From assembly GCA_016719405.1 (NCBI GenBank), contig JADJZE010000004.1, forward strand, positions 1 to 6,090: DNA of 6,090 nucleotides, given 5' to 3'. Positions 1 through 5,964 of the stretch are shown here, piece by piece. The stretch comes from Candidatus Aalborgicola lynettensis. Its GTDB lineage: Bacteria; Pseudomonadota; Gammaproteobacteria; Burkholderiales; Burkholderiaceae_C. The translations under genes and the position numbers were made by a program. A model generated the notes under the pieces. That model was not told the origin of the DNA. It was given only the letters and a program-made list of their open reading frames with translations, and searched no databases. Position 1 is the first letter of the stretch. Each line of letters opens with the position of its first letter.

Positions 1-13
1 AAAAATCCCACCA

Positions 14-30
14 TTGCGTCTTTGATGCAA
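14..30. promoter_or_regulatory. Near-palindrome, candidate operator of the Fic toxin-antitoxin module
   Basis: Two 7-bp arms, TTGCGTC and GATGCAA, surround a TTT spacer and match as an inverted repeat at six of seven positions. The site lies 14 bp before the antitoxin start and just ahead of its ribosome binding site. Antitoxins with ribbon-helix-helix DNA-binding ends usually repress their own promoter through such short inverted repeats, and the downstream protein has such an end. The symmetry is seen directly; the operator role is inferred. The promoter itself may lie partly outside the window. Confidence 0.4.
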
Positions 31-35
31 ACTTT

Positions 36-39
36 GGAG
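36..39 (+). promoter_or_regulatory. Ribosome binding site of the antitoxin gene
   Basis: GGAG lies five bases before the ATG at 45. This is a good Shine-Dalgarno match at workable spacing, and it supports ATG 45 over the in-frame ATG at 60. Confidence 0.6.
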
Positions 40-44
40 TCGCT

Positions 45-368
45 ATGAAGGATGTTCAAATGGCAATTCGGGTTGAACCTGCGTTGCGCGCCAGCTTCAC
101 CCAGGCAGCGGAGCTTAACCACCGCCCGGCTGCGCAGGTGTTGAGAGAGTTTATGCGTTACTACGTAGAGCAGACGCAAAAGCGGGAAGTGATGCCAACT
201 GTTGCCCTATCCGTTGCCGAACGCCAGCAACGCGAAAAAGCCGTTGCATTTGCTCGCGCCTCGGTTGGCCTTGAAGGGTTCAAACCTTCTGCCAGTGATG
301 AAGATCGCGCACGCCGGTTTATTGACGGCTCCATTGGCCTTGCGGACTTCTTGCGTGTCGATCATTGA
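45..368 (+). CDS. Antitoxin of a Fic toxin: ribbon-helix-helix-like N-terminus plus VbhA-type inhibitory helix
   Basis: This 107-aa protein is the probable inhibitor of the Fic toxin encoded just downstream. Residues about 4-45 look like a ribbon-helix-helix DNA-binding unit: a short strand (VQMAIRV) followed by two helices ending in LREFMRYYVEQ. A linker follows. Residues about 63-104 match the antitoxin VbhA family, with the Fic-inhibitory motif (S/T)xxxE(G/N) present as SVGLEG (S73, E77, G78), then RRFIDGSIGLADFL, typical of that domain's second half. In VbhA-type (class I) inhibitors the motif glutamate contacts the Fic ATP-binding arginine and blocks productive ATP binding. The 3' end overlaps the toxin's likely GTG start by 14 bp, which suggests translational coupling. 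The DNA-binding half and the palindrome upstream point to autoregulation. The VbhA assignment is strong; the fold of the N-terminus is inferred from pattern only. Confidence 0.85.
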   Translation: MKDVQMAIRVEPALRASFTQAAELNHRPAAQVLREFMRYYVEQTQKREVMPTVALSVAERQQREKAVAFARASVGLEGFKPSASDEDRARRFIDGSIGLADFLRVDH

Positions 369-1074
369 TCCGGCCAATCAAGATCAATCACTGTCTTCCA
401 GTGCGCGCGATACGCTTGAAGCCCGTTACACGTTTGGGCGCATCGTCGAGCTGGAAATTGACCCCGTTCGGGGCAATTTTGATAGCGAACACCTCTGTGA
501 AGTTCGTAGGCGAATTTTTCAGGACTTGCCGCTTGTCGGATGCAAGGATGTGATGCCTGGCCAATACCGGCCAGCAGCGCTTGGAGCCGACTGGATGAAA
601 AACCGGGTTTTGTCCACGGTAACGGGTTCGTTCTTTGTTGCCTACTCCGACATGCACGAAGCCGCGCAACAGCGATTGGCCACACTACTCAGTGAATCGA
701 AACCAATCCATTTGAACAAATTGGCCACGGATGAATTCGTGACGCACATGGCCCAGCTTTACACAGCGGTTGATTACATTCACCCGTTCCATGACGGCAA
801 CAGTCGCACTTTGCGCACATTCACAAAACAACTGGCCCAAAAATGCGGGTACGACCTGGATTGGTCGCGCTTCAATGGCGATGAGGCAAGCCGCGATGCT
901 TTGTATATTGCCCGCGATACAGGCGTCAACAGGTTGGCGATGCCGCATTTACAACATGAACAGACCATGATGAAAATCGCCCGCAGCCTCACCCATTTGC
1001 AGGGGAGGGATGATTTGCGCACTCTTTTAAATGGCGCCATTCAGCGGCGAATATTGCCTTTTCCATCGCCCTGA
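355..1074 (+). CDS. fic: Fic-domain toxin (probable protein adenylyltransferase)
   Basis: This is a Fic/DOC-family enzyme, expected to transfer AMP from ATP onto a hydroxyl of a target protein in the cytoplasm. Counting from GTG 355 gives 239 aa. The catalytic core is HPFHDGNSRTLR at residues 143-154: H143 is the catalytic base, D147 the metal-binding acid, and G148-N149, R151 and R154 the ATP-handling residues. The usual second glycine of GNGR is serine, a common variant. The FFVAYSDM segment near residues 93-100 fits the target-binding flap. The frame is open upstream to a TTG at 202, but that start would overlap almost half the antitoxin. GTG 355 gives a 14-bp overlap and keeps all recognisable Fic sequence, though no clear ribosome binding site precedes it; TTG 340 is an alternative. 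In related VbhT and FicT toxins the targets are DNA gyrase and topoisomerase IV; the target here is unknown. The low GC suggests acquisition by transfer. Confidence 0.85.
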   Translation: MSIIDPANQDQSLSSSARDTLEARYTFGRIVELEIDPVRGNFDSEHLCEVRRRIFQDLPLVGCKDVMPGQYRPAALGADWMKNRVLSTVTGSFFVAYSDMHEAAQQRLATLLSESKPIHLNKLATDEFVTHMAQLYTAVDYIHPFHDGNSRTLRTFTKQLAQKCGYDLDWSRFNGDEASRDALYIARDTGVNRLAMPHLQHEQTMMKIARSLTHLQGRDDLRTLLNGAIQRRILPFPSP

Positions 1075-1162
1075 CCAAGGCCCCGACCAGCCGGGTGCCA
1101 CTTACCTGCAAATGATGCGCCACAACGTGACGCAGCTGCCGGCTGGGATGCGGTTGAACTGA
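1031..1162 (+). other. 43-codon frame of coding character, possible 3' remnant of a displaced gene
   Basis: An ATG at 1031 opens a frame that runs to TGA at 1160-1162 and overlaps the end of the Fic gene in another frame. From about 1067 it reads RPDQGPDQPGATYLQMMR and ends AGMRLN. About 25 of these last 31 codons end in G or C, closer to the GC-rich core genes than to the Fic module. There is no ribosome binding site before the ATG, so it is unlikely to be a free-standing gene. It could be the C-terminal stump of a gene interrupted when the toxin-antitoxin module arrived. I do not recognise the family, and chance remains possible in GC-rich DNA. The rest of the gap, 1163-1175, shows nothing; no hairpin followed by a T-run was found between the convergent genes. 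Confidence 0.2.
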
Positions 1163-1175
1163 GCCCACCGCAACA

Positions 1176-2597
1176 CTATCCCACGTTCCCCAACAGCACA
1201 CGCGGCAGCGTAATGACAAAACAGCTGCCCTGCCCCAGGGTGGACTCCACGGCAATGCGGCCCTGGAGTTTTTCAACGACCAGGTTTTTCACAATCGACA
1301 TGCCAAGGCCTGTTCCGCCGCCGCCGATTTTGGTGCTGAAAAATGGCTCGAACAACTTGGTCAATTGTTCGGGGCCCATGCCCACACCGTTGTCCACAAA
1401 GCGCAGTTCCACCGCGTCACCGTCGGACCGTGCGCTGATGGTCAGCACACCATCGGGTTTGCCGTCAAAGGCATGCAAATAGGCGTTATTGACCAGGTTG
1501 ATGATGATTTGGCCCAGCGGGCCGGGCTGGCTGTCCATGGCGATGCCGGGGGCCACGTCCACCACAATGCGCTGCGGTTTGCGCTTGAGGCTGGGGCGCA
1601 GCGAGTGCAGCACCTCCTCCACCACCACCGCCAAATCGAAGGGACGGCGCTGCGCGCTGGCCTGGTCGACCGCCATGTGCCCAAAATCGTCCAGCATCTG
1701 GGCCGTGCGCTCCAGGTTGCGGCGGATCAATTCGGCCCCTTCGTTGACCTGGCCGATAAAGTGCAGCAATTCCTGGCGTTTGAGCTGCCCGGTGGTGACC
1801 CGGTGGCCGGTCTCGGTGGCCTGGTCGCTCAAGGTGCTGACCGCCATTTTGCCAATGCTGACGGGGGTGCGCAGTTCGTGGAACACGCTGGCAATCAGGG
1901 TACTCAAGGTGGCCTTGGCCTCGCTTTTCGCCAGCGCGCTGTACGACTGCTTCAATCGTTCGACGGATTGCTCCAGTTCCAGTGTGCGCTGGGCCACCCG
2001 CTCCTCCAGGTGGTCGTTGAGTTCCTGCAGTTGCACCTGGCTTTGGCGCAGCAAGGTGATGTCGGTGACCACAATGCGGCATTCCTGTCCGTCTTCACTG
2101 CGCATGCCGTGGATGTGCACGCTGCAGGGTGCACCGGCTGACCGCAGGCGCACCTCGCAACTGGGCTGGTCCTGGCCGTCAAACACATGCTGCAAAAAAT
2201 CGCCAAACACCGGCTGATCGGCCTCAATCACAAAACCGCTAAAGCGTTGTCCAGCCAGCCGCGTGCGGTCGCAGCCCAGCACCCGCGCCCCTGCCAGATT
2301 GGATTGGCTGATGGCGCCGGTGCGGTTCAAAGTGACATACCCCACTGGAGCCAGGTCGTACAGTTCGGCGTAACGCAGTGCGGCGGCCCTTTCTTTGGCC
2401 TGGGAGGTTTGGAGTTCTTCGTTCTGGATTTCCAGCTCGATTTGTTTGACCTGCAACTCGTGCATCAGGTGCAACACTTCTTCGCTCGACAGCGGGGCAA
2501 GGTCGGTGGGTGGGGAGCCCATATAAAGGCGCTCCTTTGCCAAACGGCGCAAATTGGCCGCCACCAGGGACGGCGGCAGGGGCGCGTCGGCGGTCAT
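1176..2597 (-). CDS. Soluble PAS-domain sensor histidine kinase
   Basis: This is an intact 473-aa cytoplasmic two-component sensor kinase with no signal peptide or membrane segment. Residues about 38-75 are a glutamate- and glutamine-rich helix, probably coiled coil. Residues about 78-182 form a PAS domain (YDLAPVGYVTLN to RIVVTDITLL). A second coiled coil (about 185-228) leads into the dimerisation and phosphorylation helix with the H-box FHELRTP, phospho-acceptor H240. The ATPase part has the N-box NLVNNAYLHAFDG (367-379), G1 DNGVGMG (402-408), F-box LFEPFFSTK (415-423) and G2 GGGGTGLGMSIV (425-436). The H-box context and N-box resemble the HPK4-like kinases of proteobacteria. No response regulator lies in the window, so its partner and signal are unknown. 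It follows relA on the same strand after 71 bp. ATG 2597 is the first methionine of a full domain set; only a weak AGGCGGG lies upstream. Unlike the genes to its right it has no frame breaks. Confidence 0.9.
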   Translation of the reverse strand: MTADAPLPPSLVAANLRRLAKERLYMGSPPTDLAPLSSEEVLHLMHELQVKQIELEIQNEELQTSQAKERAAALRYAELYDLAPVGYVTLNRTGAISQSNLAGARVLGCDRTRLAGQRFSGFVIEADQPVFGDFLQHVFDGQDQPSCEVRLRSAGAPCSVHIHGMRSEDGQECRIVVTDITLLRQSQVQLQELNDHLEERVAQRTLELEQSVERLKQSYSALAKSEAKATLSTLIASVFHELRTPVSIGKMAVSTLSDQATETGHRVTTGQLKRQELLHFIGQVNEGAELIRRNLERTAQMLDDFGHMAVDQASAQRRPFDLAVVVEEVLHSLRPSLKRKPQRIVVDVAPGIAMDSQPGPLGQIIINLVNNAYLHAFDGKPDGVLTISARSDGDAVELRFVDNGVGMGPEQLTKLFEPFFSTKIGGGGTGLGMSIVKNLVVEKLQGRIAVESTLGQGSCFVITLPRVLLGNVG

Positions 2598-2650
2598 AAA
2601 AATACCCGCCTGAATGTCCGAAGAGGATTACGCCAGCCCCTGATTGCCAT
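2594..2650 (-). other. 18-codon upstream frame overlapping the kinase start by ATGA
   Basis: An ATG at 2650 opens a short frame that stops with the TGA of an ATGA shared with the kinase start. Such overlaps often couple translation, and the kinase lacks a strong ribosome binding site of its own. The peptide (starting MAIRGWRNPL) resembles nothing I know, and no strong ribosome binding site precedes it. A chance overlap is at least as likely. Confidence 0.12.
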
Positions 2651-2668
2651 ATACGGTCCTTTCACCAC

Positions 2669-4983
2669 TTAGCGCCGACGCGCCGAACGCACGCCACCCA
2701 ACTCGCCCACCTGGGCCATCACCTTGTGCAGGCGCCCGGAATCACTCACCTCGACGGTAAACGTCATGGACGCCCTACCGCGCAAACGCCTGCGTCTGCA
2801 CCGCCAGCACATGGATTTTTCTTTTGCAAACACTTCCAGAATATCGCGCAACATGCCGGGGCGGTCAACGCCCTCCACTGCCACGTCCACCGGGTAGACG
2901 CTGCCCGCAACGGCGCTGGCACCGCCCCACTGCACCTCAATCACGCGGTCGCCGCTGCGCCGCGCCATGTTACCCAGGTTGGAGCAATCCGCCCGGTGCA
3001 CGCTCACCCCCTTGCCGCGCGTGACAAAACCACAAATCGCGTCGGGCGGCGCCGGCCGGCAGCATTTGGCCAACTGCGTCATCAGGGAGTCCACGCCGAC
3101 CACCAGCACACCGCCCTTGCTGGCGTGTTGGGGCGTACGCGATTTTTTGAGCAGCAGGTATTCGTCTGGCGGCAGCTCGGGCGGGCGCAGCACGGTCTCA
3201 ATGGCGCGCAACGAAAACTCGTCTTTGCCCACCACCTCGAACAAATCGTCGGCGGTGTTGAAACCCAGTTGTGCGGCCAGGTCGTCGAGTTTGATGGCGG
3301 TTTTGCCTTCGCGCTGCAGCAGTTTTTCCACCGCCTCGCGCCCTTGGCCACCGTTTCGCCCATGGCCAGTGCATTGAACCAGGCCCGCACCTTGGCGCGC
3401 GCACGGTGGCTGGCCAAAAAGCCCAGTTCGGGGTTGAGCCAGTCGCGCGAGGGGCCACCCTCTTTCACCGTGGACACTTCCACCGTTTGCCCGTTTTTGA
3501 GCGGGGTATTGAGCGGCACCATGGCACCGTCCACCTTGGCGCCACGGCAACGGTGGCCCAGGTCGGTGTGCACGCTGTAGGCAAAGTCCACCGCCGTGGC
3601 GCCCTGGGGCAACTCCACAATGGCGGCATTGGGGGTCAGCACGTAAATGCGGTCGTCAAAATGCCGGCGCCCTGCGCTCCCATTTGGGCGCCCGACAAAT
3701 CCCGCTCCCAGGCCAGCAACTGGCGCAGCACAGCGATTTTGGCGTCGTATTCCCCACTGGCCGACACGCCGCAATAGCCTTTGACTCCTGCCTCTTTGTA
3801 CGCCCAGTGCGCCGCCACCCCGTGTTCAGCGTGGTCGTGCATGGCTTGGGTGCGAATCTGCACCTCGATGGGTTGGCCGAGCGACCGTCCCGCCGCCAGG
3901 CCGCCCCTCAGCGGGACAGCCCCCTCCTCGGGGGGCAGCGACCCGTGCAACGGTGGCGCATAGGGGCTGTGCTCGCGCACTACCGAATGCAGCGACTGGT
4001 AGCCATTGGCCTTGGGGCGCGCAATGTAGTCGTCAAACTCGTCGGCAATGGGGGTGAAATGGTCGTGTACCCAGCCCAGGGCGGCGTAGCAGTCCGGTAC
4101 CGTGGGCACCACGATGCGCAGTGCGCGAATGTCGTACACATGCGCAAAATCCAGCGACTTGCCGCGCATTTTTTTGACAATACTGTAGATGTGTTTGGGC
4201 CGCCCCTGCACAGTGGCTGTAATGCCCTGCGCCGCCAGGTCGGCCGCCATGCGGGTGCGCAGCCGCTCCATCGACAACTCGCGCTCCACACGCTTCTCAT
4301 CAAGCAACTTCGCCACCTGCCTGTAGGTTTCGGGCTCCAGAAAACGGAAGGCAAGGTCTTTCCATCTCCCACTTGATTTCCCAACCCCAGGCGGTTGGCC
4401 AGCGGCGCAAACACCTGCAGCGCTTCGCTGGCCAGGCCGGCGGGCACGGGTGACTTGGTGGCGGCATAGTGGCGCAGGGTTTGCAGGCGCGAGGCCAGGC
4501 GCAGCATGACCACGCGCAAATCGCGCGAAAACGCCAGCAGCATCTTGCGCACGCTCTCGGTTTGTGCGCTGGCACTTGCGCCATCGGCATGGGCACGGCG
4601 CCATGGCTGGCAGCGGTGTGCGCCAGGCGGGCCATGCGCTGCACCCGCACCAGCTTGGTGGTCTCCAGGGCCAGGTCGGCGAAGTTGCTGCCAAAGGCCT
4701 TGGCGATGACTTCGTGCGGCTTGTTCAGGTGTTCGCAGGCATACACCAGGTAACTGGCGGCCTGCATGGCCTGCGAGCCACCAATGGTTTTCAGAATGGC
4801 GGCCACGGCGTCGGCGTGGGCCAGTATGTTTTCGCCGGTGTCCAGTGTTTCGCTGGCCAGCAGCGGTTCGGCAAAGGCGCGCGCGCGCGCCAGCGCGTCC
4901 ACCTGCTCCGGCAAGGTGTGGGCGGTGGCCGCCAGCACCTGGGGCGCCGTGGTGCTGGCGTATTCAATGGGCAAACTCTTCAT
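2669..4983 (-). CDS. relA: RelA-type (p)ppGpp synthetase (GTP pyrophosphokinase), frame broken as read
   Basis: RelA transfers pyrophosphate from ATP to GTP or GDP to make the stringent-response alarmone (p)ppGpp, normally on stalled ribosomes. Domains in order: an HD-type N-terminal domain (codons about 40-125) whose HD pair is replaced by VY (residues 80-81), so hydrolase activity is probably lost; the synthetase, with GRPKHIYSIVKKM and the EFDD motif (4026-4040) of synthesis-only RelA enzymes, then NGYQSLH and QIRTQAMHDHAEHGVAAHW; a TGS domain (RIYVLTPNAAIVELPQ); a helical region; the AKCCRP zinc-finger-like/RIS region; and a C-terminal ACT domain. Seven indels break the frame, near 4575-4615, 4375-4382, 4361-4365, 3658-3661, 3339-3343, 2816-2820 and 2780-2790. 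After correction the protein is about 772 aa, some 25-27 aa longer than expected because of an in-frame insert in the synthetase domain. ATG 4983 lies 21 bp after the hydrolase stop. Retention of every domain suggests sequencing error rather than a dead gene. Confidence 0.9.
3876..3971 (-). repeat. Hairpin-rich in-frame insert in the relA synthetase domain, candidate palindromic repeat element
   Basis: These 96 bp encode 32 residues (starting HSPYAPPLHGSLPPEEG and ending AAGRSLG) between the conserved SVVRE and QPIEVQIRT. In E. coli RelA this turn is only about six residues. The stretch holds two hairpins: GTCCCGC (3887-3893) with GCGGGAC (3911-3917), and GCCCCC (3919-3924) with GGGGGC (3931-3936). 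It also has a near direct repeat, AGCGACC-GT (3880-3888) and AGCGACCCGT (3937-3946). The length is a multiple of three and the frame stays open through it. From memory, proline- and glycine-rich peptides of this type recur in Comamonadaceae proteins and come from dispersed GC-rich repeats; that is recall, not a search. The site is a surface beta-turn, where extra residues may be tolerated, as with Rickettsia palindromic elements in genes. Confidence 0.55.
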
Positions 4984-5004
4984 GCACTTACCGCGTGCGG
5001 CCCC

Positions 5005-5905
5005 TCACGCCAACAAAAATGAGGCCACCGCGTCCACCTGGTCCGGCGCAATCAGCGTGGGGCGTGCCCTACCCCGGCAAACTCCACCAGGCGGGCTTCT
5101 GGCCCGCGCACCCATCTGGCGCGCCGTGGCAACGGACAACAGGTCGGAGTCGGCACCGCGCAGCAGCAAGGTTTGGGCGGCAATGCCGTCATACAGTTGC
5201 CACAACATGGCTTCACCTTGCGCGGCGGACTCGGTCGTCATGGCACCAAAGGGCACAGCAATGGCCGGGTCGTATGCAGGGTAACGGCACCGGTCGCACC
5301 CGCCACGGGTTTAACCATGTGGCGCGACAGTTCCAGCCACTGCGCCGGGGTGTGCGGGCCAAAGGTGGTGGACACGGCCCACATGGCATCGGCCGCCTGC
5401 TGTGGCGAATCAAACTGCACCACACGCCCCAGGTACTGGCCGATGCGCTGGATAGCCTCCCACTGAATGGCGGGGCGCGTCGTTGAGCACCAGGCGGCGC
5501 ACGGCAAGCGGCAAGGGAAACTGCTTTTGCCCCAACACCGCCATGCCGATGAGCCCGCCCATGCTGGTGCCTCCCAATCCAGCGTTGCAACACCCTTTGT
5601 AGCTGAGCCAGCAGGGCCAGCATGTCGGCGGCGTAGGTGGGAAGCTGGTAGGCCATGGGTCGGCCAGCCAGTCGCTGTGGCCACGTCCGGCCACATCGGT
5701 TCACCACCCGCACGGTACCGCCCGAACGCTTCAAAGTGCCTGCGCCAGCACATCAGTGTCACGCCCCTGGCGCGACAGGCCATGCACACACACCACCACG
5801 TGCGTGGCCTCTGGCGCGCCCCCCCCAGTACGCCATGAGGTGCCCGGCGCCGGCGTCAGGGCCAAACCAACATGGTTCAGTCGCGGTCTGCGGGCATGGT
5901 GGCAT
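5005..5905 (-). CDS. Alpha/beta hydrolase-fold protein, frame broken as read
   Basis: This is a probable esterase- or lipase-like alpha/beta hydrolase of about 290-300 aa, substrate unknown. Read across frames it has all the family landmarks in order: the oxyanion-hole strand VVVCVHGLSRQGRD; GRGHSDWLADP, then MAYQLPTYAADMLALLAQL; the nucleophile elbow GTSMGG with the catalytic serine; a cap region (QRIGQYLGRVVQFDSPQQ); LLLRGADSDLLS with the acid; and GVGHAPTL with the catalytic histidine. About ten indels separate these pieces, near 5819-5826, 5733-5735, 5690-5700, 5657-5659, 5598-5605, 5573-5575, 5471-5483, 5274-5276, 5103-5105 and 5059-5068. The start is uncertain: ATG 5905 is in frame with the MAYWGG segment, but the sequence before that segment is poorly conserved and another frame (LNHVGLALTPAPG) also looks plausible. 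The gene ends 21 bp before relA, so the two are probably cotranscribed. A complete triad argues for sequence error rather than decay. Confidence 0.75.
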
Positions 5906-5917
5906 CCGGTTGGTTTG

Positions 5918-5945
5918 ATAATGTGCTCCCATCGGCGAATTCCAA
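5918..5945 (-). promoter_or_regulatory. Weak candidate promoter for the hydrolase-relA unit
   Basis: On the minus strand TTGGAA (5940-5945) and CATTAT (5918-5923) are separated by 16 bp, each matching the sigma-70 consensus at four of six positions. It lies in the 59-bp gap between the divergent hydrolase and dehydrogenase genes, where a promoter is expected. Transcription would begin almost at ATG 5905, which either implies a very short leader or suggests a start further in. The match is weak. Confidence 0.2.
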
Positions 5946-5950
5946 TCCTC

Positions 5951-5955
5951 GGAGA
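5951..5955 (+). promoter_or_regulatory. Ribosome binding site of the 3-hydroxybutyrate dehydrogenase gene
   Basis: GGAGA lies nine bases before the ATG at 5965. It is a clear Shine-Dalgarno sequence and supports that start although the frame breaks soon afterwards. Confidence 0.6.
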
Positions 5956-5964
5956 CTTCACCCC

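Noticed and set aside
202..354. Extension of the Fic protein to a TTG at 202.
   Set aside because: The added 51 residues lie in another frame of the antitoxin and show no Fic-family features; a start at 355 or 340 is enough.
1087..1146. CCAGCCGG and CCGGCTGG inverted repeat as a terminator between the convergent Fic and kinase genes.
   Set aside because: The arms are 44 bp apart with no T-run after either, so this is unlikely to be an intrinsic terminator.
1365..2141. Long open frame on the plus strand opposite the histidine kinase (258 codons), and a similar one at 1489-2217.
   Set aside because: The minus strand encodes a complete kinase with all motifs. The opposite frames are histidine-, glycine- and leucine-rich shadows typical of GC-rich coding DNA and match no family I know.
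2187..3580. Plus-strand open frames at 2187-2672 and 2726-3580.
   Set aside because: They lie opposite the kinase N-terminus and the RelA C-terminal domains, which are clearly coding on the minus strand; no motif or ribosome binding site supports them.
3876..3971. CRISPR repeat or insertion sequence in relA.
   Set aside because: There is only one unit, no spacer array, and no transposase; a small palindromic repeat fits better.
2669..4983. Programmed ribosomal frameshifting in relA.
   Set aside because: About seven breaks in both directions, with no common slippery sequence or downstream structure, and similar breaks in neighbouring genes, point to sequence error.
5213..5789. Three overlapping minus-strand frames read as separate hypothetical proteins.
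   Set aside because: Each holds only alternating pieces of one alpha/beta hydrolase; joined across indels they give a full catalytic triad.
5915..5943. TTGATA as a -35 box for the dehydrogenase gene on the plus strand.
   Set aside because: No acceptable -10 sequence is found at 16-18 bp spacing (AATTCC is poor).
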